Shown here: positions 18,765 to 27,601 of the stretch, one piece after another
Position numbering within the stretch: position 1 is the stretch's first letter
Layout of the letters: every line of letters begins with the position of its first letter
IMG/VR virus record: IMGVR_UViG_3300047554_000685
Coordinates: 1-64,000 of that record
Direction: 5' to 3' (one strand)
Length of the DNA: 64,000 nt
DNA from: a virus
Translations under genes and position numbers: made by a program
Notes under the pieces: generated by a model
Seen by the model: only the letters and a program-made list of their open reading frames with translations
What the model was told of the DNA's origin: nothing
Database searches by the model: none

Positions 18765-18794
18765 AGCCCCCTCGCTGGGGGCTAGGCTTTTGGG
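18765..18794 (-). promoter_or_regulatory. programmed -1 frameshift signal
   Basis: The canonical heptamer C-CCA-AAA (18788-18794) lies in the zero frame one codon before the TAG (18782-18784) of the giant protein. Four bases downstream begins a stem with seven perfect pairs (AGCCCCC / GGGGGCT, 5-base loop). The -1 frame continues without stop into the ArdC-like reading frame. Predicted fusion: about 2,490 residues. Confidence 0.75.
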
Positions 18795-21700
18795 TTTTTC
18801 TCGATTAGTGCTCGTAAACGATCAGCATAAGCATCTAGCTTGCGCGCTGCGTTCTCGCCAATACCACGGTTAGTTGAGCGTAACCAACTAACAGCTGATT
18901 CGATTGCCCTCAGAATGTCTTCAGGATTATTTCCTACCACATCAATAAGGCCAGCCATATCTCCTTCGGAGTCGTCGTTTAACAATCGAGCGTAGACATC
19001 ACCTAATGACTCGTTTTCTTTTGATAGGTTGGCGGCGGCCCATGCGGCGGCGTCCTCGCGATCATCAAACTCTTTACTGTAGCTGTCAGAATCGCTCTCG
19101 GGAGAATCTACATAACCTACCCATTTGCCAGTTTCTTCATCCTGACGAACTCCACCTTCCCAGCCGCCTCCGCGAACATCTCCGAGAGGGTACTCTTTGT
19201 CGTTCATATGGGCTTCAATGTCAGCAACGTCAGTAGGGTAGTAGTAGTCAAAGAAGTCTTTTAGATCTTCAAATGCCTTACCAAATTCAAAATCGCTACC
19301 CGCATCTTCTGGGTCGCGCTTAGCTGCTTCAATAGGTCCTAGATCGGACTCGATCTTGGCAAGCAAGTCATCAGCTGCCTTCTTAAGACGAGCTTCTAGG
19401 TCCTTACCTCCCTCTGAAGTAGGGCGCATTGAATTGTATGCATCCATTAGCTCGGAGTATAGGTAGTAAGCATCATCAATATCGTTCGGGTCAAGGCCCT
19501 CGACGAAGTCTTTGCCTAGGAATGCATAGCCTTTTTCATCGCTGTTCTCGGTTTCCTCGGCCAAAGAAACTAGCTCTGGTTTCATCTGCTCCCAAGAAGT
19601 TCCGTACTGCTTTCCGGCTGCTTGATCAAAACCCTTATCACCAGACTCTAACTTGGCAATTGCATCATCCATGTCGCTTGACCAGCGGCCATAACGCTCG
19701 TCGGCTCGTAGACGCTTTAGTGCATCTAGGTCACCCTTAGAAACTAGCGAGTCAATGTAGTTATTGATTCCGCCCTCAACGTCATCCATTTCTTTCAGCA
19801 TGCTGATGATAGATGAAACATCGCCCTTTGAGCGGTTCTCTAGGTCCTTGAGAATTTCATCGCGATCAGCGTCAGATAGGCCCTTAGCGTAGACGTCACG
19901 CTTTACAGAGTCAATCATCTTCTGAGAAGGCTTGCCGTACTGCCCCAAGTTTTCCTTGTCACCAAGGTCGCGGAGCTTACCGATGAATCCACCAGCCTGA
20001 GCCTTAGTCAGGTTGTTTCCTTCTAGAGCCTCTTTGATAGCCTGAGCAGTTTCTGAGTCAATACCTGACTTGGTCTCAGAGAGGTTCTTAAGGTAGTTGT
20101 ATTGGGCTTCGGTTGCTGGCTCCATCATCTTTGGAGATAGAGTTTTGCCTGGAGCTTGGTCGAAGCCGTCAATATCAACTCCAGCGTTTTCAAGCATGTC
20201 TGCAATCAGCTCTGGATCTTCGTTGGCATAGAAGTCAATAAAGTCTTCAGCGTAGTACTGAGGCTTCTGCATTACACGCTTGCCATCTGGGTGATCTACC
20301 GCTACGTCATAGACCATGTCATAGAACTCGTCTGGGTTCGTCCGACGCAATTTAAGGAGGTAGTCCCTCATTGACTCGGCTACGCTGTCTTTGGTGTCTT
20401 GATCTAGTTCGTCCCAAGCATCGGCGATACTTTTACCAGAAGCTTGATCAAATCCAGGCTCTTCTTCGCCCTTACGTGCGTTGATGTCTGCTAGGGCGTC
20501 CTCAATCTGAGACTGGTACTCGCTGTAGCTCGGATCATTTACGATGTCCTCGAGGAAGTCCGAGTCATCTCCGTCAATCGCAGCCTGAACTTCATCTGCC
20601 TTTGCCTGATCAGCGTCCGCAAGATTCTTCTGCTTACGCGAGTCTAGGGCCTCCGCGTTGGTGCGAATGTCTTCAACAATCTTGTCAAAAATTCCACCAG
20701 TAGTGTCGTTAGCAATGTCACGCTCGGCACCAAGTGCATCAGCAACATTAGACGAGTCACGTAGACGCTCGGCAATCTGGTTTGCCTCGTCCATCTTGTC
20801 AGAAACCTCTGCCTCAGATAGTCCGTCAGCTTCCAGTGAGTTTTGGTAGTCCTCTAGGGCTTGGTCAATTGCAGACTCTACATCAGCGTGAGCTGAGTCG
20901 TATTCGCTGTCAAACTCACTGTCAATTCCTGCAGCTTGGTCAAAGCCTTCGGTCTGCTGGCGGTCTGGACGACGACGTAGCTTAGCGGTGAGCTTCTCAA
21001 TTGAGTCACGATCTAGTCCTGCGTCAAGCTGAGCAAGAATGTCGTTCATCTCGTCAGGAGTCAATTCTTTGGTAGTTAGGTAACCCTGAAGCGAGTTGAT
21101 CTGACGCTCGGTTGGCTTGGTTGGATCAACACCAGGCTTAAAAGGCTTCTTAGTTAGGTCACCAAACAGAGAGGCCATCTGGGCCTTTGTTAGGTTCTTG
21201 TTAGCTAGAGCATCGTCAATAGCCTTTTGAGTGACAGGGTCAATACCGTCACGCTCTGAGTTAAGCTCCTCAAGAAGTGCATACTGCTTGTCAGTAGCTG
21301 GCTCCATCTGCTTTTCAGATAGTGGCTTAGCTGGTGCATCCGCCTTATCTTCGCCAGTCTTCTGGTCAAGACCAGCAGGTGGCTCGAGTTCATCTAGCTT
21401 CTTGTCTAGGTGCGCGTTGATGCCTTTACGAATATCAGAAGCAATGTCAGTTTCATCATAGGTCGGGCCAGCAGTGCCAGTAGCGACTTCATCGCCATCT
21501 TCGTTGTAGACGCCCCAGTTGCGGTAACCGTCTTCGTCTTCATCGCCAACCCAGATGCTATCATCGCTGTCGCCATTGAAGATCTTGTTTGCAAGCTCGT
21601 CTACCTTGTTAAGTAGACCTTCCTTATCAACAGCCATGCGAGCCTGCTCCTGAGCTGCATCGGCTTGCTCCTTCTCCCACTTAGCACGGGCACGCTTCTC

Positions 21701-23959
21701 TACCTGCTCTGGAGAATTGTAGAAGTCTTCCTGAGCCTTACGGTCAGCTTCACGCTTAGCCTTCTTCTCTTCTGCATAGTTAGGGTTCTCTAGACCGTTT
21801 TCTGCCATAGCAGCAACACGGTCAAGGAAGTCAGGCCAAGACTCGCGGTTATTACGAAGCACAGTCTCAACTGGCTTACCATCTACAGAGACCTGCATTT
21901 CGTCCCAAGCGACGTAGCCCTTTTCGTCATCGAACCACGAGCCGTCACGATACTTAACCTCTACGCGACCATCTGGAGATGTGTAGGTTTCCTCTCCTCC
22001 AGTGAAGTTGCCGTCTGCATCCTCTTCGAGGAAGAACTTGTGATCACCTAGGTCCTTGGCAATCTTTTTGCCAGCTGCGCTTAGCTTCGGAGCTTCACCC
22101 GGAGCCTGATCAAAACCACCGTCGTCCATACCAGCGCCGAAGTCATCATTGCGCCAAGCTTCGTAGAGGACATCATAAGCTTTGCTCGGGTCCTGTAGAA
22201 CTTCAGCAAACTCTTCAGCTGCCTTAAGAGCGTCTTCCTTAGAGTCGTAAGTTTGCTTGTCCTCGTAGTTATATTCTAGGTTTTCATCAACCAAACCTTG
22301 AGGAATAGACTTAGTTACTTCGTACTTGTTGCCCTTACGCTTTACCTCTACAAAGCCTTCGTCATTACCGTACTCAAAGTCGTCGCCCATGTTGTCAGAC
22401 TGCTTTAGACGGTTATCTGGGCTGAACCAGCTTTCCTGCTTCAAAAGCTTTTCTAGACCGTCGCCGGTGTCGCCATCTTCTAGATCTCGGTAGCTTGCAC
22501 GATACGATCCGATGTATTGACCATCATAGGTAACACTAATTCCAGAAAGGTCGGTGGCTCCAAAGCCGACGTCACCTTCGCCATCAGCTTCCCAGTTAAG
22601 TTCTAGCTTACCATCAGGAGAGGTATACTCGGCCGAGCCGCCCAAGTCTTTCCAGTTCTGAGGATTTGATAAATGATCCCAGTCAATCGCGCTGTCAAAC
22701 CAGTTTGAACCCTCTCCGGGCTTCTGATCTAGGCCAGGCTCTTCTGGAGTTTCGTCGCCCTCTCCATTAAGAGCATCGTAGGTCATACCAATCTTGTTGA
22801 GACCAGCCCAGTCCTGACCAACGCCAAGAATCTTGCCGTCTTTGTCGCGGATTTCAAACATCGGGGTATTTGGATCAATGGCACCGCTCTCGCCTGCGCC
22901 TTCGGTCATGTAGTCACCCTCTGGTAGGGTGTCAACAGCCTTTACAGTTTGACCAGTCTTAGATGTGAAGGAACCGTCTTCATTCTTGGTCCAACCCTCT
23001 GGAGCATCTACACGAGTCTTTAGGAAGTCTTCTAGAGGAATTGCAGAGGCAATATCTGCCTTGCTCGGGGTCGCAATAGTGCGGTTAGCCTTGAGACCCT
23101 TTACCTTAGAAAGTGCGCGCTTAGAGAGAATAGCCTTTACTGGAGCAGTCTTAGCGGCGTCAATAGTATAGATACCGTCAGGAATTTCGGGGCTGTCTTT
23201 AATCTCAATCTGGAAGTTGTTGGTTCCCTTAGGTGCACCAACAATGCGTGCATCTTCCGAAAAGATACTTCCGTCTCCGCGACTAAAGAATCCACGTAGA
23301 CGCCCAAATTCCTCAGCGAATCGGCCATCACGGTGACGACGACGAACCGCTGCCAAAATCTTTGACATTGCTGAACGCATTGCAAAGCTCATCTTAAAGG
23401 CTGCAGTGATAGGAAGTACTACGTCTTCTGGAACATAGCCAGCAGCAACCAATGCGCCAAGCTTTGCGCTGGCGTAGTCAGCCTCTACAGAACCAGGCTT
23501 GGTTGCGTAGGCCGCGTAAACATCAAGACGAGCCTGCTCCGAGGCAATGCGAGGGTCACTAGCTACCCAAAGGGCGGTGACTCGAGATAGGGCAGAGGCA
23601 GTCATAGCACCACGGTTAGTACGTGACGGGTGTCCTAGAGGAAGGAAGTCGGTGTATTCGCCAAGGCCAGAAGCGATAATACCGTGGTGAGAGTAGTTAA
23701 GGACGTTGTCTACAGCATTTGCTGCAAATAGCATCCACTCGCTTGGGTCAGCATCTAGATTGAAGTGGATTGCGGTTTCGATGATGTTATCAATCGAAGC
23801 GTCTGACACCTGACGGGCCGAAGCAACCAGTGCATTCTGAGTCTTCGCGTACTCTACGATCGCTAGTTTAGAGAGGTGCTCTGCATCCTCGGTTGTGTAG
23901 TCGCGATCAGCGTAGAAGTTTTCAATCTTGCTGATGAGATTAGTGAATGCTGAGCTCAC
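18782..23959 (-). CDS. giant multidomain virion-module protein with G[FL]DQ linkers
   Basis: 1,725 aa from a GTG at 23959, chosen because GGAAGG sits six bases before it (a TTG eight codons upstream lacks a site). Residues 1-300 are helical and end in a basic stretch (RRRHRDGRFAEEFGRLRGFF). The rest is a chain of acidic modules joined by seven linkers of the type GFDQAPGK at about 409, 615, 863, 1005, 1169, 1265 and 1443. Two modules (near 885 and 1279) share MEPAT-x2-Q...LTKAQ and resemble DUF3072. Encoded between protease and portal, it may be an internal or scaffold polyprotein. No enzyme motif was recognised. Confidence 0.75.
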   Translation of the reverse strand: MSSAFTNLISKIENFYADRDYTTEDAEHLSKLAIVEYAKTQNALVASARQVSDASIDNIIETAIHFNLDADPSEWMLFAANAVDNVLNYSHHGIIASGLGEYTDFLPLGHPSRTNRGAMTASALSRVTALWVASDPRIASEQARLDVYAAYATKPGSVEADYASAKLGALVAAGYVPEDVVLPITAAFKMSFAMRSAMSKILAAVRRRHRDGRFAEEFGRLRGFFSRGDGSIFSEDARIVGAPKGTNNFQIEIKDSPEIPDGIYTIDAAKTAPVKAILSKRALSKVKGLKANRTIATPSKADIASAIPLEDFLKTRVDAPEGWTKNEDGSFTSKTGQTVKAVDTLPEGDYMTEGAGESGAIDPNTPMFEIRDKDGKILGVGQDWAGLNKIGMTYDALNGEGDETPEEPGLDQKPGEGSNWFDSAIDWDHLSNPQNWKDLGGSAEYTSPDGKLELNWEADGEGDVGFGATDLSGISVTYDGQYIGSYRASYRDLEDGDTGDGLEKLLKQESWFSPDNRLKQSDNMGDDFEYGNDEGFVEVKRKGNKYEVTKSIPQGLVDENLEYNYEDKQTYDSKEDALKAAEEFAEVLQDPSKAYDVLYEAWRNDDFGAGMDDGGFDQAPGEAPKLSAAGKKIAKDLGDHKFFLEEDADGNFTGGEETYTSPDGRVEVKYRDGSWFDDEKGYVAWDEMQVSVDGKPVETVLRNNRESWPDFLDRVAAMAENGLENPNYAEEKKAKREADRKAQEDFYNSPEQVEKRARAKWEKEQADAAQEQARMAVDKEGLLNKVDELANKIFNGDSDDSIWVGDEDEDGYRNWGVYNEDGDEVATGTAGPTYDETDIASDIRKGINAHLDKKLDELEPPAGLDQKTGEDKADAPAKPLSEKQMEPATDKQYALLEELNSERDGIDPVTQKAIDDALANKNLTKAQMASLFGDLTKKPFKPGVDPTKPTERQINSLQGYLTTKELTPDEMNDILAQLDAGLDRDSIEKLTAKLRRRPDRQQTEGFDQAAGIDSEFDSEYDSAHADVESAIDQALEDYQNSLEADGLSEAEVSDKMDEANQIAERLRDSSNVADALGAERDIANDTTGGIFDKIVEDIRTNAEALDSRKQKNLADADQAKADEVQAAIDGDDSDFLEDIVNDPSYSEYQSQIEDALADINARKGEEEPGFDQASGKSIADAWDELDQDTKDSVAESMRDYLLKLRRTNPDEFYDMVYDVAVDHPDGKRVMQKPQYYAEDFIDFYANEDPELIADMLENAGVDIDGFDQAPGKTLSPKMMEPATEAQYNYLKNLSETKSGIDSETAQAIKEALEGNNLTKAQAGGFIGKLRDLGDKENLGQYGKPSQKMIDSVKRDVYAKGLSDADRDEILKDLENRSKGDVSSIISMLKEMDDVEGGINNYIDSLVSKGDLDALKRLRADERYGRWSSDMDDAIAKLESGDKGFDQAAGKQYGTSWEQMKPELVSLAEETENSDEKGYAFLGKDFVEGLDPNDIDDAYYLYSELMDAYNSMRPTSEGGKDLEARLKKAADDLLAKIESDLGPIEAAKRDPEDAGSDFEFGKAFEDLKDFFDYYYPTDVADIEAHMNDKEYPLGDVRGGGWEGGVRQDEETGKWVGYVDSPESDSDSYSKEFDDREDAAAWAAANLSKENESLGDVYARLLNDDSEGDMAGLIDVVGNNPEDILRAIESAVSWLRSTNRGIGENAARKLDAYADRLRALIEKNPKA

Positions 23960-24000
23960 TTTAGGCCTTCCTGAGCAGGGCAATAATTGCTTAAGCTATG

Positions 24001-24030
24001 ATACTAGAATTTTACCGTATTACCAGACAA
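24001..24030 (-). promoter_or_regulatory. candidate promoter for the giant protein gene
   Basis: The minus strand has TTGTCT (24025-24030), an 18-base spacer and TAGTAT (24001-24006), 42 bases before the GTG start, in the only real gap between the portal-side genes and the giant gene. Confidence 0.4.
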
Positions 24031-24031
24031 T

Positions 24032-24727
24032 TTATTTTCTAGTTGACTTCGGATGTGCTTTTGGAAGCAGGTCGTTGTCGGTTGTGTATTTTGAGTTTTT
24101 AGGTGAACCAGAGCGTAGTAAATGCAGATAAGCATTTACACGAGCCATGGCCCAAGAGTTGCGGTTTTGATCTGGTCGGTGGGATGTAGAGAATGCACCT
24201 GCACCACGACGGTACACAGCTTTAAGGGCTCCCATGGTAGCTTTTCTACCGTCTGGTGCTTTCTTGTTGTGTGTTTCCATTTTGTTTTTTAGGGCTGTCA
24301 CAATTTCTTCAGTAAAGTCTACAGACTTACCCGTGGCTGCTGACCCCTTTTTGTTTTTGCTTGAACCCTTGATTTGATCTTTCTTAGGTGCTGGCTTCGA
24401 ACCTGCGGTTGCAGTTACTGCACCGTCCGGGAGAACTGCAAAACGGCAAAGTCCTCCGTCCTCCACTTCAGCTGCAATAATTGAGCAACCATTAGGTGCG
24501 TTGAAGAAAACGCAGTTGCCGCATTTTACGCCGATCTTAGCGTTGTCTTCATTTTCTGAGGCAGGGGTGTATCCGGCCCAGACGCCAGTGTTGTCATCAT
24601 TAAATTTGCCATACTTATTCGCAATAAGTTGGAGTGCATCTGCAAGTTCTTGCTCTTCGGGGACTAGGTTATATCCACCAGCAACTACAGAATCGTCTTT
24701 TTTGAATACATCACCAACATAAGACAT
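24032..24727 (-). CDS. conserved actinophage protein with Cys-rich iron-sulfur-like N-terminus
   Basis: 231 aa from the ATG at 24727, which overlaps the Dps stop as TAATG and has AGGGG 7 bases upstream. Residues 65-95 carry KCGNCVFFNAPNGC...GLCRF, a four-Cys pattern like HiPIP-type or zinc sites. A Lys/Gly/Ser-rich linker follows. The C-terminus (YRRGAGAFSTSHRPDQNRNSW..ARVNAYLHLLRSG, ending in a DNDLLP..HPKSTRK tail) is a motif widely shared by actinophages next to portal genes. Function unknown; structural context suggests a virion or assembly role. Confidence 0.68.
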   Translation of the reverse strand: MSYVGDVFKKDDSVVAGGYNLVPEEQELADALQLIANKYGKFNDDNTGVWAGYTPASENEDNAKIGVKCGNCVFFNAPNGCSIIAAEVEDGGLCRFAVLPDGAVTATAGSKPAPKKDQIKGSSKNKKGSAATGKSVDFTEEIVTALKNKMETHNKKAPDGRKATMGALKAVYRRGAGAFSTSHRPDQNRNSWAMARVNAYLHLLRSGSPKNSKYTTDNDLLPKAHPKSTRK

Positions 24728-25182
24728 TACTGAACCCCTAAAGTCGATTTCAATTGCCATTGCCACTTCTTGTGCATGTCAATGCGCCCGGCTAGGAAGT
24801 CAGCAATGCCTTGCTCATTGCATGCATCAGCAATGCCGAAAGCCTGCTCATAGCAAAGAAGCACTCCCTGATTAACGCGAGCCAAAGATTCAACCATAGA
24901 GACCGGATCTCCAAGCTCCCTCTCTTGACGAACAATACAAGTTAGTTCTACGAAGTCGGTGACTAGGTACGGGGCGTCATAGCCTAGCTTGCGGATGTTT
25001 TCAGCAAGAGGGTCAATGGCGCTATCAACATCAGAATAGATCTCTGCAAAAAAATCATGGAACTGATGAAAAGTAAGACCCTTCACATTCCAGTGATATC
25101 CCTGAGCTAGAAACCCAAAGGTAGTTACATCAGCTAATAGATGTGCTAGTTGCTCTGCTAGCCCGTCCTTCTCATGGGTCAT
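24727..25182 (-). CDS. dps: Dps-like ferritin (DNA-binding, iron-storing)
   Basis: 151-aa ferritin-like four-helix protein. The Dps ferroxidase ligands are all in place: His30 and Trp31 (YHWNVKG), His42, Asp57 and Glu61, with the spacing known from E. coli Dps (12, 15 and 4 residues). Dps dodecamers oxidise and store Fe(II) with H2O2 and can coat DNA. It lacks the Lys-rich N-terminal tail of E. coli Dps, so DNA binding is unproven. It sits inside the head operon, overlapping the portal gene stop by ATGA, which means it is made with the virion genes. Confidence 0.88.
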   Translation of the reverse strand: MTHEKDGLAEQLAHLLADVTTFGFLAQGYHWNVKGLTFHQFHDFFAEIYSDVDSAIDPLAENIRKLGYDAPYLVTDFVELTCIVRQERELGDPVSMVESLARVNQGVLLCYEQAFGIADACNEQGIADFLAGRIDMHKKWQWQLKSTLGVQ

Positions 25183-26939
25183 GGTGTAGGTACCTCAGGT
25201 TCTTCTTCTGGAGCTGCCGATGTAGGTGGTGCCTCTGGAGCGGGGGTTTCGGCTGAAGGCTCTGGAGCTGGACTGCCCGGGCCTCCATCAAGAATGTTTT
25301 CAATCTCTGGTGTCATCGGGGCAACAGAGCTTGCTTGATGGGCTGCGTTAATAATATCTTTAAGCTCTGGTGCGACTGCCTCGAGCATCGACTGAGTCAG
25401 TTCTGGGGTGATCATACCCTTCTCAACAACTAGACGTAGCGCAAGCTCTTCTGGGCTTGGTGCGTCTGCATCGGAGAAGCCGTGAGCACGACGCCAAGTG
25501 TTGAAGGATACAGCCATCTTTTCAAAACCAGAGTCAGCATCAGCTGCACGGTCATTACGAGTAGCAACCTGGCTCGGGTCATACCAAACCTGAATACGAT
25601 CTACTTCATCTTTGTCGTAGCCGTTGGCAATTAGGTATGGACGTAGGTAAACAACAGTCAAGGCATCGGCAATAAGAAGCATCAGAGGCTCGATGTGCGC
25701 CTTGTAGAGGGCTTCATCAATCTGTAGCGCGTTAGAGTACTTAACGTTAGCTAGGCCTGTCACAACGTCTTTAGGGACGTCTAGACCCTGCATAATGCGT
25801 TCCAGCACACGGTCAGCTCGAGAAACTAGCGATGCGTCGAAAGAACGCTCAAACTTGAACTGCTTGATCTTGTCGCCAAGTTCTGCTGGACCACGGATGA
25901 TCAAAGGAACAACGGCACTCGCAGAGTCCTCGTCCTTAATCGGAGTGGTCATTGCATCTATTAGCTGATCTTCGAAGTCGTCAGCGGCTTCTTCGGTATT
26001 GTAAAGCTCGTTGTATTCGCCATCTTCATCGTATGGGTAGTCAGGATCTGGGCTAGCTGCAACAGACAAACCATCAGGCAGGTACAAAGCACCAGCGTTG
26101 AGGCGAGAACGGGCCGTAGCGCGGAAAGTGCGGTTGAGTAGCAATAGTTCTGCACATAGATCCAAAAGTCCGCGTAGCGAGCTGTCAGACTCCATCGAGT
26201 AACGTGGGTGTGCTTTCCAGATACGTCCGATGAATGCATCGGAAGGTAACCTAATTGCATTCTTACCCGCTTGACCTGAAGAAGAGCCGCTAGCATCACG
26301 AATCGGATTGATTGTGTAGTTTCCACGAGAGTCAAGCTGTAGTTCATCTACAGAACGAATGTCCCATGATTCTGGGATCTGCGAACCGATGCGCTCTGGT
26401 ACCTGAACTAGATAACATTCGCCGGTAACTTGAAGATTTAGTGCTGCATCTTTTAGAAGACCAGCTTGGCCTCCATACGCTGAGTCAAGACGAGCAAGTG
26501 CACGCTGGGCAGCTGATGCTAGTTGAGGATCAACAATTTTTGATAGGTCTACAGGTATTGGAGATTCTGAAGGGTCGTCTACAGCAGCAGCATAAAGGCG
26601 GATACGCGATACGACAGACGCCACAAGGTTAAACGCATATTTAACTTCACCAATTGCATCGTAATACTCCCATGCTTCGGCTTGCCATGCAGTCGCGGCT
26701 GACTGACGACGATTTTTAAACATCTCCGCTTCAGTTTTGTCTCCGATTCGAATCTGAGCAGCGGCAGCGGTCAGTGGGCGAGGAGTGTTGTAAGCTGCAG
26801 GCTCTGCATAGACAACACCAAACGAGTCTACAGAGATGCCTGGTGCAATAGGTGTCGCAGTTCGGGGAGTAGATGCTCGCAAACCGGCGGCCAATGCCCT
26901 ACCACGAGCATTTTTGTTGTTCTTTTTAAAAATTCCCAA
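25179..26939 (-). CDS. portal protein
   Basis: 586-aa protein in the terminase-portal-capsid order. The core (about 80-480) matches actinophage portals: WEYYDAIGEVKYAFNLVAS, DELQLDSRGNYTIN, RIWKAHPRYSMESDSSLRG and DVPKDVVTGLANVKYSNALQ. The last 60 residues are Pro/Glu/Ala-rich. The start is TTG at 26939 with AGGGAG five bases upstream. It forms the dodecameric DNA gate of the capsid. Confidence 0.92.
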   Translation of the reverse strand: MGIFKKNNKNARGRALAAGLRASTPRTATPIAPGISVDSFGVVYAEPAAYNTPRPLTAAAAQIRIGDKTEAEMFKNRRQSAATAWQAEAWEYYDAIGEVKYAFNLVASVVSRIRLYAAAVDDPSESPIPVDLSKIVDPQLASAAQRALARLDSAYGGQAGLLKDAALNLQVTGECYLVQVPERIGSQIPESWDIRSVDELQLDSRGNYTINPIRDASGSSSGQAGKNAIRLPSDAFIGRIWKAHPRYSMESDSSLRGLLDLCAELLLLNRTFRATARSRLNAGALYLPDGLSVAASPDPDYPYDEDGEYNELYNTEEAADDFEDQLIDAMTTPIKDEDSASAVVPLIIRGPAELGDKIKQFKFERSFDASLVSRADRVLERIMQGLDVPKDVVTGLANVKYSNALQIDEALYKAHIEPLMLLIADALTVVYLRPYLIANGYDKDEVDRIQVWYDPSQVATRNDRAADADSGFEKMAVSFNTWRRAHGFSDADAPSPEELALRLVVEKGMITPELTQSMLEAVAPELKDIINAAHQASSVAPMTPEIENILDGGPGSPAPEPSAETPAPEAPPTSAAPEEEPEVPTP

Positions 26940-26951
26940 GGGTACTCCCTG

Positions 26952-27239
26952 TTATTCAGCCTTAGAAGAAATAATACCCACTAATGCAGACGTTGATAAG
27001 ACTAATGATACCACAAAAACAGCATCTGGCACTAAAATATATGCCACAACAAAGACCAATGACACCCAAAAACCAGTACACCAGTTGCAAGTGATCAAAT
27101 ATCCAAGTTTTGTGTCTGGTGGAAACCTTTTCCACACTTTTTCTCGCGCAAACTCGAAGATTGTATCTGTAGTTATTGCTCGAGTAACTCTATACGCAGC
27201 TAAAACTAATAGCAAGTACGAAAACCAGTCAATGCTCAT
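26952..27239 (-). CDS. membrane protein, DUF1360-like
   Basis: 95-aa protein with an N-terminal membrane segment (WFSYLLLVLAAYRVTRAIT), the motif LGYLITCNWCTGFWVS and two more hydrophobic helices. This layout and the CxWC motif match the DUF1360 family, often found near terminase/portal genes of actinophages. It overlaps the preceding gene by ATGA. Role unknown. Confidence 0.7.
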   Translation of the reverse strand: MSIDWFSYLLLVLAAYRVTRAITTDTIFEFAREKVWKRFPPDTKLGYLITCNWCTGFWVSLVFVVAYILVPDAVFVVSLVLSTSALVGIISSKAE

Positions 27240-27601
27240 AGTCCGTCTTTCAGTGCAGTAATAGTTTTATAGGCATTCCAACTGCGAAGACGTGATCCGC
27301 ATCCGCAATTGGTGTCTTTTTGGAATGCTAGCATCTTTCTAGAGGTGGTTACAACCCTGTAATCACTTTTTTTGTCTGCAGCAGGCAGTAAAAGGTCGTA
27401 TTTCTCCTGAAAAATGATTTGAGCACCATTAGGAGAGTCTTGGGCAACAAAAATAGCTTCGTCAGTAACAACAACACGAGTAGTTGCCCTATAAAATGCA
27501 TCGGGAGTGGCTGGATTTGATTTTAAAGAGTAAACATCGTCAAAGGTTCCAGCCGGAACCACTGCCAAGTGAGCCGGAAATACGTCTAGTAGTATTTTCA
27601 T
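27236..27601 (-). CDS. conserved hypothetical between terminase and portal
   Basis: 121-aa protein with a beta-rich N-terminus and a C-terminal NCGCGSRLRSWNAYKT segment typical of small actinophage proteins next to the terminase. ATGA overlaps on both sides couple it to its neighbours. The CxC could bind metal. No function assigned. Confidence 0.6.
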   Translation of the reverse strand: MKILLDVFPAHLAVVPAGTFDDVYSLKSNPATPDAFYRATTRVVVTDEAIFVAQDSPNGAQIIFQEKYDLLLPAADKKSDYRVVTTSRKMLAFQKDTNCGCGSRLRSWNAYKTITALKDGL

